IMG/VR virus record: IMGVR_UViG_3300030109_000430
Coordinates: 1-20,022 of that record
Length of the DNA stretch: 20,022 nucleotides
Origin: a virus
Direction: 5' to 3' (one strand)
Shown: piece after piece, positions 15,098 through 20,022 of the stretch
How the letters are laid out: every line of letters begins with the position of its first letter
Numbering within the stretch: the stretch's first letter is position 1
The notes under the pieces: generated by a model
Databases searched by the model: none
What the model was told of the DNA's origin: nothing
The model's input: only the letters and a program-made list of their open reading frames with translations
Position numbers and translations under genes: made by a program

Positions 15098-15461
15098 TAT
15101 CTTTACTCCCTTTTAATTGTTCTACTTGTTGATGTAAGTCTGTTATTGTTTTCATTAAACTTAAAAGCATATTATATTCTAGGTAGCACTTAGGACTACC
15201 ATGATCTCGTTCTACTAATAAAAAATCTGCACCTTGCTTGGCTTTATCCCCAGTTCGCCAACCATGTTTCCATTTCTTACATTCAATAATATACTTTTCC
15301 CCAGTTGGTGATACAACATAGACATCATTAGGAAAATCTCTAAAGATGCCACTTCCGGGCTGTTTTCTAGCTTCCCAACCACTATCTTTATTTATTGTAT
15401 CAACAATCTTTTTCTCGAATTTAGAACCTTTAGCTTTAGCACTTCTTGCACTTAAAACCAT
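15078..15461 (-). CDS. Holliday-junction resolvase-like PD-(D/E)XK nuclease
   Basis: A 127-residue protein with the archaeal Hjc-like nuclease core: Glu16 (GSKFEKKI), Asp46 (FRDFPNDVYVV), and Glu60-x-Lys62 (YIIECKKWKHGW). The length agrees with small resolvases. It would cut branched or four-way DNA made during replication and recombination and prepare concatemers for packaging. The ATG at 15461 is chosen because GGGGA lies six bases before it and it abuts the zinc-ribbon gene; a TTG at 15497 would give a longer form. A polar C-terminal tail follows a short coiled-coil (TITDLHQQVEQLK). Confidence 0.82.
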   Translation of the reverse strand: MVLSARSAKAKGSKFEKKIVDTINKDSGWEARKQPGSGIFRDFPNDVYVVSPTGEKYIIECKKWKHGWRTGDKAKQGADFLLVERDHGSPKCYLEYNMLLSLMKTITDLHQQVEQLKGSKDNDTDTK

Positions 15462-15463
15462 TT

Positions 15464-15583
15464 TTAATCCCCATGTTTTTCTTTGCAATACCAACAATAC
15501 AACCTACTAAACACATAATATATATCTTTCGTGTTGCATTTTTTACACTCTATAAACTTTGCCTTAGAAAGGTATCTTATCAT
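15464..15583 (-). CDS. Zinc-ribbon microprotein (39 aa)
   Basis: A 39-codon frame starting MIRYLSKAKFIECKKCNTKD and ending CWYCKEKHGD. It carries two CxxC knuckles (Cys13/16 and Cys30/33) 13 residues apart, as in a minimal zinc ribbon. It begins 20 nt inside the SSB gene and stops three nt before the resolvase ATG, exactly filling the gap, and its last codons include the resolvase ribbon-binding GGGGA site. No strong ribosome-binding site precedes the ATG, so coupling to SSB translation is likely. I do not recognise a family; a protein or nucleic-acid binding role is plausible. Confidence 0.58.
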   Translation of the reverse strand: MIRYLSKAKFIECKKCNTKDIYYVFSRLYCWYCKEKHGD

Positions 15584-16106
15584 CAGGCATTTCACTTATA
15601 GCAGTATTATCTAAATCTTCTGTTTGTTGAAGATGTTTAAATGCTCCTACTGAACCTCTACTATAATTTAATAATATAAATTTAAGTTTTTGGTCAGCAG
15701 TAAGTGTGGCATCTCGGTTTACACATGCTTGTAGTATAATCGCCCAATCTCTACCTTGTAACTCCGCAACATCATGTCCGCCAGCAGTACCTTCCGTAGA
15801 TGGTTGATAGCTATTCTGAGGCGTTTGTGTAGGTTCTGTATGGGTATTTGGTTGCGGAGCTACTGTATCTCCTAATATAGTAATACTATCAACAAAATTC
15901 ATAGGCTTGCCACCTACTACTTTTTCTTTAAACTTTATGTCAATATTATTGCTCGCTTTTACATCTATAATATTTGTAACATATTGTGGATTAGCATAAT
16001 AAAATACACCATTTGTATCTGTTACTTTATATGTTTTACCAGCTTCCCAACCTTTTTCTATATTAGCTGGTCTAGGTGGTGTTATTTCTCTAACTTGTAT
16101 TTGCAT
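15564..16106 (-). CDS. Single-stranded DNA-binding protein (SSB-like)
   Basis: A 180-residue protein. The first 80 residues are beta-rich (YKVTDTNGVFYYANPQYVTN, IDIKFKEKVVGGKPMNFVDS), compatible with an OB-fold. A Pro/Gln/Thr/Ser linker follows at about 83-108, then a helical segment (DWAIILQACVNRDATLTADQ). The chain ends MPDDKIPF, an acidic tip of the kind by which SSBs recruit replication and repair partners. It would coat single-stranded phage DNA. It lies between an exonuclease and a resolvase, consistent with that job. AAAAGGAG precedes the ATG. The OB-fold is inferred; the C-terminal tip is the clearest evidence. Confidence 0.72.
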   Translation of the reverse strand: MQIQVREITPPRPANIEKGWEAGKTYKVTDTNGVFYYANPQYVTNIIDVKASNNIDIKFKEKVVGGKPMNFVDSITILGDTVAPQPNTHTEPTQTPQNSYQPSTEGTAGGHDVAELQGRDWAIILQACVNRDATLTADQKLKFILLNYSRGSVGAFKHLQQTEDLDNTAISEMPDDKIPF

Positions 16107-16185
16107 TATTTAACTCCTTTTTTGGTGATGGAATCAGGTAAGGAGTGTCTAAGTCATAACCCAACTCCATCATAAAATTAATCAT
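16090..16185 (-). CDS. Possible 31-aa peptide between exonuclease and SSB
   Basis: A 31-codon frame, MINFMMELGYDLDTPYLIPS to NANTS, that starts within the exonuclease stop region and runs 17 nt into the SSB gene. It bridges a 71-nt gap in the tight overlapping style of this genome. It has no recognised motif and no clear ribosome-binding site, so it may only carry ribosomes across the junction. Confidence 0.3.
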   Translation of the reverse strand: MINFMMELGYDLDTPYLIPSPKKELNNANTS

Positions 16186-16969
16186 TATTAGACCACTCCT
16201 TTTTATAATCTTTTATAAACTGATGTATATTACATATGTTAAGCCATACACATAAATCTCTCCTATATGTTTTAGGCGAATAATATCTTTCAGTTACTAC
16301 CCCATTGTCTCTGTTTACATGAACTATTAATCTGCCAAACTCATTAGTATGTTCTTCTTGTAATATAGCGTGCATATATCCTGCTAATTGTATTGCCCAT
16401 TTTTCACTAAAAACTAACGCTGATGCAGAACCAGATTTATAATCTACTAAACATCTACCATAATCTTTTACAATAGCTTCTAAATCATATTTACCTGCAT
16501 ACAGAGGTTCTTTGCTATAAATAAGTTTTTCTACAGATAATGTTTTTTCTACTCTTTCTTTATACCAGTCTAACATATTAGATTGTAGCATTTTAATATG
16601 GTCATCAGTACTAAACTTAGGCTTTAAACCTTTAGCATAACACTCTAAGAAATCGTGAATTTCCGATCCTCTTGTAGCACTAGCAGTCCAAACATTTACA
16701 GCATCTCTACTTGCTTCTTTTAAATACTTAGTAAAACTTGTTTTATTCCATTTATAAGTTTGCTCATAATCCATAGAATCTATTAAAGTTTCTCTAAGGT
16801 TTTTTCTGCCAGCAGCAGCAGCCATACCAAAATCAGAAAATACTGGCTTCATTATAGTTGTTACTGATGTTGGTACAGTAATAATACCTTTAGCATCTAT
16901 AGCCTCATAAGTATGATTACTTGGTTTATGCTTTACTGTAGTGCCATCATTTAATGTTCTAGTTTCCAT
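16178..16969 (-). CDS. PD-(D/E)XK exonuclease (RecB/Cas4-like)
   Basis: A 263-residue nuclease. The RecB/Cas4-type motifs are in order: RGSEIHDFLE with His105, AGKYDLEAIV with Asp162, LVDYKSGSA with Asp176 and Lys178, and KWAIQLAGY with Gln194 and Tyr198. No cysteine cluster for an iron-sulfur centre is seen, unlike Cas4. The protein would digest DNA ends for phage recombination or degrade host DNA. It is directly upstream of SSB and two genes from a resolvase, forming a recombination set. The start overlaps the end of the preceding small gene by 11 nt. Confidence 0.85.
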   Translation of the reverse strand: METRTLNDGTTVKHKPSNHTYEAIDAKGIITVPTSVTTIMKPVFSDFGMAAAAGRKNLRETLIDSMDYEQTYKWNKTSFTKYLKEASRDAVNVWTASATRGSEIHDFLECYAKGLKPKFSTDDHIKMLQSNMLDWYKERVEKTLSVEKLIYSKEPLYAGKYDLEAIVKDYGRCLVDYKSGSASALVFSEKWAIQLAGYMHAILQEEHTNEFGRLIVHVNRDNGVVTERYYSPKTYRRDLCVWLNICNIHQFIKDYKKEWSNND

Positions 16970-17117
16970 TATAAGTTCTTTCTTTTAGTTTTCTCATTAA
17001 TATAGCTAAGTTAGTAGACCAATAATTTTTTGCCCACTCTGACTCTGCTCTATCTAAACATGCTATAGTATTATCAATTAATCTCTCATAAATATCAGGC
17101 ATCTTTATTCTCATCTT
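16959..17117 (-). CDS. Hypothetical small protein (about 52 aa)
   Basis: A short helical, charged protein, MRIKMPDIYERLIDNTIACL onward to KLKERTYNGN. Starts at 17135, 17117 and 17105 are all possible; 17117 has AGAG seven bases upstream, while 17105 would keep only a short overlap with the preceding gene. It has no recognised domain. It overlaps both neighbours in an early-gene run and its end overlaps the exonuclease start. Confidence 0.6.
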   Translation of the reverse strand, partial: KMRIKMPDIYERLIDNTIACLDRAESEWAKNYWSTNLAILMRKLKERTYNGN

Positions 17118-17289
17118 GTTCTCTTTGTATGGCATAAGATAAATTTCCAACTTGTATTACCTTTTGTAACAACTCATCTTTTAATGGTTTGCCAGATTTA
17201 AGTCTAAAATTTAATAAACCTATAAGTTCATCAGAACGCATTGCTATTAATTGGTCATCTAAATTATGAAAATCGCTTATCTCACTCAC
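17095..17289 (-). CDS. Hypothetical small protein (64 aa, GTG start)
   Basis: A 64-residue acidic, helical protein (SDELIGLLNFRLKSGKPLKD, then ELLQKVIQVGNL). It starts with GTG: GGAG lies seven bases before it inside the end of the previous gene, and no ATG in this frame gives a comparable site. The function is unknown. It belongs to a set of four consecutive unknown early genes. Confidence 0.65.
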   Translation of the reverse strand: MSEISDFHNLDDQLIAMRSDELIGLLNFRLKSGKPLKDELLQKVIQVGNLSYAIQREQDENKDA

Positions 17290-17497
17290 TTTTATTCTCC
17301 CAGTAATTACTCCAACCTTCTTGTAATTGTTCTGTTAATTCGGTCAAAGAACTTGGAGAATTTATTAAAAAATTAGGTGCTAAAGATAAAACAGCAGCTT
17401 GATATAAATTAAAATTAGAACATGAACCTATTAAAGATTGTGCTTTATCCCAAAAATTAGCTTCCTGTTCTATTATTTGATCTTTTAATCTACTCAT
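17282..17497 (-). CDS. Hypothetical small acidic protein (71 aa)
   Basis: A 71-residue protein with Trp/Tyr-containing helices (EQEANFWDKAQSLIG, LTEQLQEGWSNYWENKSE) and no recognised domain. Its ATG overlaps the stop of the preceding gene as TAATG. Small acidic early phage proteins are often host-takeover or anti-defence factors, but there is no direct evidence for that here. Confidence 0.65.
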   Translation of the reverse strand: MSRLKDQIIEQEANFWDKAQSLIGSCSNFNLYQAAVLSLAPNFLINSPSSLTELTEQLQEGWSNYWENKSE

Positions 17498-17820
17498 TAT
17501 AGTTCTCCATTAAGTGTTGCTAAATAATTTTCAGATATTTGTTTTTTACCTTGCCACATACTTAAATTACGTAAATTCCATAAATATTTAAATTTTGGTG
17601 ATATTTCATCTCTAGTTACAATTATAGTATAAGCATTATTAACTGATTTTAAATTTAGATTAAAATTTAAATTAACTATTTTATTTTCGTAAGGTGTTAA
17701 ATCATTATTAGGCATAATTGCCGGCATATTATCTTGAATCATGCCAATATTATGATCTGCAAATTTTATTTCTTCTTTAATTTGGTTAATTATTTTTTTA
17801 ACATTATTTAGTTTAGACAT
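17497..17820 (-). CDS. Hypothetical early protein (107 aa)
   Basis: A 107-residue protein, first gene behind a clear promoter and an AAAAGGAGAG ribosome-binding site. It has an N-terminal helix (NNVKKIINQIKEEIKFADHN) and a central beta segment (IVNLNFNLNLKSVNNAYTII). No known domain is recognised. It starts the leftward early run of four unknown genes that leads into the exonuclease and SSB. Confidence 0.72.
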   Translation of the reverse strand: MSKLNNVKKIINQIKEEIKFADHNIGMIQDNMPAIMPNNDLTPYENKIVNLNFNLNLKSVNNAYTIIVTRDEISPKFKYLWNLRNLSMWQGKKQISENYLATLNGEL

Positions 17821-17888
17821 TAGACTCTCCTTTTGTAATTAAATTAATATTACTATTAGTATAATATTATAATATACTACTAGTCAAG
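17821..17888 (-). repeat. Promoter-leader cassette, copy 1 (other copy 18329-18391)
   Basis: The 5' leaders of the genes starting at 17820 and 18328 are near-duplicates. Both read, from the start codon back, TAGACTCTCCTTTT on the plus strand, then an AT-rich run with TTAATATTA-like words, then a -10 and a -35 ending in GTCAAG. The rightward leader carries a related AAAAGGAGGTCTAAAATG. This suggests the two leftward transcription units arose by duplication of an early promoter module and are controlled together. Confidence 0.55.
17858..17887 (-). promoter_or_regulatory. Sigma-70-type early promoter (leftward, second)
   Basis: On the minus strand TTGACT (17882-17887) is followed after 18 nt by TATACT (17858-17863). 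It lies about 40 nt upstream of the start of the 107-residue gene. The spacing and the TATACT -10 match the rightward promoter at 18432-18461. Confidence 0.65.
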
Positions 17889-17891
17889 CTA

Positions 17892-17978
17892 TTAAACATT
17901 TAATAAATATAAATATGTATATAGTAGTATTGTAAATACTAATAAAACAAAATTAATCTTAAATAAAAAATTTAACAT
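17892..17978 (-). CDS. Tiny hydrophobic membrane peptide (28 aa)
   Basis: A 28-codon frame starting MLNFLFKINFVLLVFTILLY and ending YLYLLNV. Nearly all of it is one hydrophobic, transmembrane-type segment with a single Lys at position 7. It has one of the best ribosome-binding sites in the region (AAAAAAGGAGAG, six bases before ATG), shared in form with the other early leaders, which supports it as real. It lies downstream of the winged-helix gene and an intercistronic hairpin. An early single-span phage peptide could act in superinfection exclusion or membrane takeover; this is inference. Confidence 0.6.
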   Translation of the reverse strand: MLNFLFKINFVLLVFTILLYTYLYLLNV

Positions 17979-17995
17979 AAAACTCTCCTTTTTTA

Positions 17996-18015
17996 AGGGG
18001 AGCGTTACCTCCCCT
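17996..18015 (-). other. Intercistronic RNA hairpin after the winged-helix gene
   Basis: A 7-bp perfect stem, AGGGGAG/CTCCCCT, with a 6-nt loop lies 17 nt after the stop of the 98-residue gene and directly before the ribosome-binding site of the membrane peptide. On the minus transcript it is followed by UUAAAAAAGG, so it is not a standard terminator. The placement matches the hairpin at 2946-2969. Confidence 0.55.
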
Positions 18016-18031
18016 CATTAATTACTGTTAT

Positions 18032-18328
18032 TTATTTTTTGTTATCAAAATAAACATTAATTCCTTTTTCAGTTAACCAAAGAGTAGAAGGAAGTGGCGT
18101 TTGATAAGGAATTGGACTTTGTTCTTCTGGTTCAGAATATACTAATTCTTTTTTTTCTAAACTTGATATAACTCCGCCTACTTGTTCTTTTGACCATGAT
18201 AATATATCCATAATATTTTTAGGACCAACATCACTAAAATTATCATCTAGTTGGTCATATCTGTTATCGTAATTTAAACATAACTTCATAACTTTTATTT
18301 CTTTTTCTGTTATATTTACTTTTGACAT
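18032..18328 (-). CDS. Winged-helix early regulator candidate (98 aa)
   Basis: A 98-residue protein with a winged-helix pattern: helices TEKEIKVMKLCLNYD, NIMDILSWSKEQVGGVISSL and a wing ending LWLTEKGINVYF. This looks like MarR-like or similar small DNA-binding folds. It is the first leftward gene from the divergent promoter region and faces the rightward operon, a classic place for a regulator of its own promoter. AAAAGGAG lies before the ATG. The fold is inferred from pattern, and the target is not shown. Confidence 0.65.
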   Translation of the reverse strand: MSKVNITEKEIKVMKLCLNYDNRYDQLDDNFSDVGPKNIMDILSWSKEQVGGVISSLEKKELVYSEPEEQSPIPYQTPLPSTLWLTEKGINVYFDNKK

Positions 18329-18391
18329 TTAGACTCTCCTTTTATTTAATTAATATATTATTAATATAACCATTACTATACTATATGTCAA
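18329..18391 (-). repeat. Promoter-leader cassette, copy 2
   Basis: This is the second copy of the early leader described at 17821-17888. It shares the TAGACTCTCCTTTT block next to the start codon, the AT-rich middle and the GTCAAG at the -35 end. The middle has diverged by small insertions and substitutions. Confidence 0.55.
18363..18391 (-). promoter_or_regulatory. Sigma-70-type early promoter (leftward, first)
   Basis: On the minus strand TTGACA (18386-18391) is followed after 17 nt by TATATT (18363-18368). It would transcribe the winged-helix gene and the genes beyond. The spacer contains ATAGTATAGTAATG, similar to ATAGGTATAGTTATG in the divergent promoter, a possible common operator. 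Confidence 0.68.
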
Positions 18392-18393
18392 GT

Positions 18394-18425
18394 AATTAAT
18401 TAAAATAATTATTATTTAATTAATT
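18394..18425. promoter_or_regulatory. AT-rich dyad between divergent promoters
   Basis: A 32-bp AT-only stretch has perfect 11-bp inverted arms (AATTAATTAAA and TTTAATTAATT) around a 10-nt centre. It lies between the two opposed -35 boxes, 2 bp from one and 6 bp from the other. It can act as UP elements for both promoters, as an operator, or as an easily melted site. Sequence alone does not decide between these. Confidence 0.5.
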
Positions 18426-18431
18426 TAATAC

Positions 18432-18461
18432 TTGACAATAGGTATAGTTATGTGTTATACT
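18432..18461 (+). promoter_or_regulatory. Sigma-70-type early promoter (rightward)
   Basis: TTGACA (18432-18437) is followed after 18 nt by TATACT (18456-18461), about 30 nt before the start codon at 18494. The strong AAAAGGAGG ribosome-binding site follows. It drives the only rightward operon in the window. Confidence 0.72.
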
Positions 18462-18493
18462 GTAAGTAACTATAATTTAAAAGGAGGTCTAAA

Positions 18494-18685
18494 ATGGGTA
18501 TAAGTATAAATGATGTAGATGCTGAAACTTTAAAACGTATAGGTTTAAGAAAGCCTAAAAGCAGAAGTTTTACAGCTGAGCAAGAAAGGCAATATGCCAT
18601 TAAAGTATTAAATGTAATACATGAGTTAAAACAAAAAGAAAGAAGTAGGGTTTTAAAACGTGCTATTACTATGAATAATAATTAA
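18494..18685 (+). CDS. Small basic early protein (63 aa)
   Basis: A 63-residue protein. After a short N-terminus it has a basic helical core: SRSFTAEQERQYAIKVLNVI followed by HELKQKERSRVLKRA. I recall this FTAEQERQYA…QRSRVLRRA pattern from short phage proteins placed before a larger early gene, but not their function. The basic helices suit nucleic-acid binding. AAAAGGAGG seven bases before the ATG supports the start. It forms an operon with the next gene, 12 nt away. Confidence 0.8.
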   Translation: MGISINDVDAETLKRIGLRKPKSRSFTAEQERQYAIKVLNVIHELKQKERSRVLKRAITMNNN

Positions 18686-18697
18686 TAGGAGTGTCAA

Positions 18698-19213
18698 ATG
18701 CAACCATTAGTAAAAATGCAATCTCAATGGGAAGTAAAAAGACCCATTAAAGAAAGAATAAAACTAATACAAGACCAAGCCTATAATGTATCTGGCAAAC
18801 ATATATCATATAAAGAAGCTAAGAAATTAGTACAAGATATGATGCAAGCCACACATTATAAAAATGATAAGTACCAAGTTTATGTAGCTAGTCAAGAAGA
18901 AACAGACAGTATGTGTTTAACGGATCAATTTAAATCTATGGGTATAACATATCTATCTATTAAAAGATTAGACTTAGAACCCATACATGATTGGCGAGAT
19001 TTACAAGAAATAAAAAACCAAATATGTGGTAAAGATAGAGAAGGTTTAGAACTATATCCTTCTGAAGATAGAGTAGTTGATACAGCTAACCAATATCATA
19101 TGTTTGTTTTTGGAAAAGACTATAAAATACCATTAGGGTTTATGAAAGGGTTTAAATCAGAAGCAGAATATAATAGTAATGGAATGATTTCTAAACAAAG
19201 AAAGTTGACATAA
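18698..19213 (+). CDS. Conserved phage protein, DUF7694-like (171 aa)
   Basis: A 171-residue soluble protein. The core YLSIKRLDLEPIHDWRDLQE, then NQICGKDREGLELYPSEDRV and ANQYHMFVFG…IPLGF, is a pattern I recall from many phages of proteobacteria as a conserved domain of unknown function (I believe DUF7694). The N-terminal 60 residues are basic and helical. AGGAG before the ATG supports the start. It is the last gene of the rightward operon and stops 5 nt before the parS palindrome. It is a probable early function; nothing shows an enzymatic site. Confidence 0.8.
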   Translation: MQPLVKMQSQWEVKRPIKERIKLIQDQAYNVSGKHISYKEAKKLVQDMMQATHYKNDKYQVYVASQEETDSMCLTDQFKSMGITYLSIKRLDLEPIHDWRDLQEIKNQICGKDREGLELYPSEDRVVDTANQYHMFVFGKDYKIPLGFMKGFKSEAEYNSNGMISKQRKLT

Positions 19214-19217
19214 ATAA

Positions 19218-19233
19218 TGTTTCACGTGAAACA
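19218..19233. other. Perfect parS centromere palindrome
   Basis: TGTTTCACGTGAAACA is an exact copy of the 16-bp parS site bound by chromosomal ParB proteins in most bacteria. It lies in a 21-bp gap between two convergent genes. No U-run follows it on either side, so it is a poor intrinsic terminator. No ParA or ParB of the chromosome-segregation type is encoded in this window. Host ParB would be expected to load here. The exact match to the consensus is seen; its use by the phage is inference. Confidence 0.85.
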
Positions 19234-19234
19234 A

Positions 19235-19882
19235 TTACTGACCAGTTAAAGGATTATTTAATGCTCTTTCTAAAACTTTAATTAGACGTTCTTCTAACTC
19301 TTTTAACTTAACATCTATAGCTTCATTACGTCTTTGTGCATCAGATTCTATAGCCGTTCTTTTGCCATCAAACCTATCTTCTGCATGTTGTATTAAAGTT
19401 CTTACATCATTCTCTGCTGTACGTTGACTACCTCTTATTTCTTGTTCGGTAGTTCTTGATCTTTTATCCACGTTAGCTATAGCGTCCATAATATCATTTA
19501 TATCTTTACGCAATTCATTACGAATATCTCTAGCATCACCTTGTGCTGCTGTTACTAATTCTAATGCTGTAGATATTTCAGACTGTAAAATTTGTTCCAT
19601 ATTGGCAATTTTAGTTTCTAATGTATTATCCATGTTAAATATTTTATCATTTAATACTGTTTCTAAATTAGTTATCTTTTCTTCAAATACATTTAAACGA
19701 CTTTCAAACCCAGTTAAATCAGGTGGTTCATAAGATTTTATAACTTCTTTCATGTCCATGTAATCTTTATACACTTCAAATGCACCATAAGCACCACCAA
19801 CTAATGTTGATAATGCTATTAATATACCTACTAATTTGCCACCTCTAAATTTAATACCAGCAAATTCTAATTCGTTACTCAT
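19235..19882 (-). CDS. Membrane-anchored coiled-coil protein (215 aa)
   Basis: A 215-residue protein. The ATG at 19882 has GGAG six bases before it and is preferred to a TTG at 19894. One hydrophobic segment (KLVGILIALSTLVGGAYGAF) lies at about residues 15-36, with few charged residues, followed by KDYMDMKEVIKSYEPPD and a long charged coiled coil from about 60 to 210. The layout suggests a membrane-anchored rod, like some phage lysis or ejection-related proteins, or a virion component. I do not recognise a named family. It ends two bases from the parS site and follows the partial gene to the right with an 8-nt overlap. Confidence 0.72.
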   Translation of the reverse strand: MSNELEFAGIKFRGGKLVGILIALSTLVGGAYGAFEVYKDYMDMKEVIKSYEPPDLTGFESRLNVFEEKITNLETVLNDKIFNMDNTLETKIANMEQILQSEISTALELVTAAQGDARDIRNELRKDINDIMDAIANVDKRSRTTEQEIRGSQRTAENDVRTLIQHAEDRFDGKRTAIESDAQRRNEAIDVKLKELEERLIKVLERALNNPLTGQ

Positions 19883-20022
19883 ATTGTGCTCCAATCATTT
19901 GCTCAAACACTAAACTATCTCTGACTCCATAGTATGCACCTAATGGGTCTTGTAATATAGTATTTGCATATATTTCTTTTGATTCATACCACGTTGGTTG
20001 CACTTGTGTTGGCACTTGTTGG
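19875..20022 (-). CDS. Unknown protein, C-terminal 48 residues only
   Basis: The gene runs off the right edge; only its end is present. The visible C-terminus begins QQVPTQVQPTWYESKEIYAN and continues through LQDPLGAYYGVRDSLVF to GAQYE. A Gln/Pro/Val-rich stretch leads into a short helical end. It overlaps the coiled-coil gene start by 8 nt, which supports the frame. It is probably in the late operon with tail genes, but its function cannot be judged from this fragment. Confidence 0.6.
   Translation of the reverse strand, partial: QQVPTQVQPTWYESKEIYANTILQDPLGAYYGVRDSLVFEQMIGAQYE

Noticed and set aside
16959-18328. CRISPR-like or tandem repeat array in the early region
   Set aside because: The only repeats are the two promoter leaders; there are no evenly spaced direct repeats with unique spacers.

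Overview
The window is part of an AT-rich (roughly one-third G+C by eye) double-stranded DNA tailed phage genome, or a prophage or metagenomic copy of one. The head genes run in the order small terminase, large terminase, portal, scaffold, coat, decoration protein, neck adaptor, tail hub. No tail-tube, tape-measure or sheath genes are visible. The portal is long with a Gln-rich helical C-terminus, as in P22-type podoviruses. Small, tightly overlapping genes, low G+C and the gene mix resemble marine podovirus-type phages of AT-rich hosts; that host guess is inference. No integrase, tRNA, rRNA or CRISPR array was seen.

Layout from right to left. (1) 19235-20022, minus strand: the 3' end of an unknown gene and a membrane-anchored coiled-coil protein. 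(2) 19218-19233: a perfect 16-bp parS centromere palindrome between convergent genes. (3) 18494-19213: a short two-gene operon, the only plus-strand genes. (4) 18329-18493: a divergent promoter region with a long AT-rich dyad. (5) 16959-18328, minus strand: early genes, namely a winged-helix protein, a tiny membrane peptide and four unknown small proteins. (6) 11708-16969: the DNA replication and recombination module with PD-(D/E)XK exonuclease, SSB, zinc-ribbon microprotein, Holliday-junction resolvase, HTH protein, a primase zinc domain split from its TOPRIM-helicase, a PAPS-reductase-like ATPase, an Xre-type HTH protein and a DUF1376-like replication protein. (7) 11231-11707: a structured, non-coding, locally G+C-richer region. 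(8) 1-11230: ParB-domain DNA methyltransferase, packaging, capsid and neck/tail genes, all leftward.

Genes are packed with ATGA, TAATG or 7-30 nt overlaps, so translational coupling is probably general. Several small genes sit in these junctions (1693-1830, 7779-7910, 15464-15583, 16090-16185, 17892-17978). Two leftward early promoters share a near-duplicate leader, and the rightward promoter has the same TTGAC(A/T)-18-TATACT design as one of them, which suggests coordinated early expression by host sigma-70 RNA polymerase. The late head operon probably starts from the 11231-11707 region.

The most striking points are the exact bacterial parS site, the out-of-frame split of the primase zinc domain from the helicase, a 251-residue protein with a regular TDFG beta-repeat, and the structured non-coding region.
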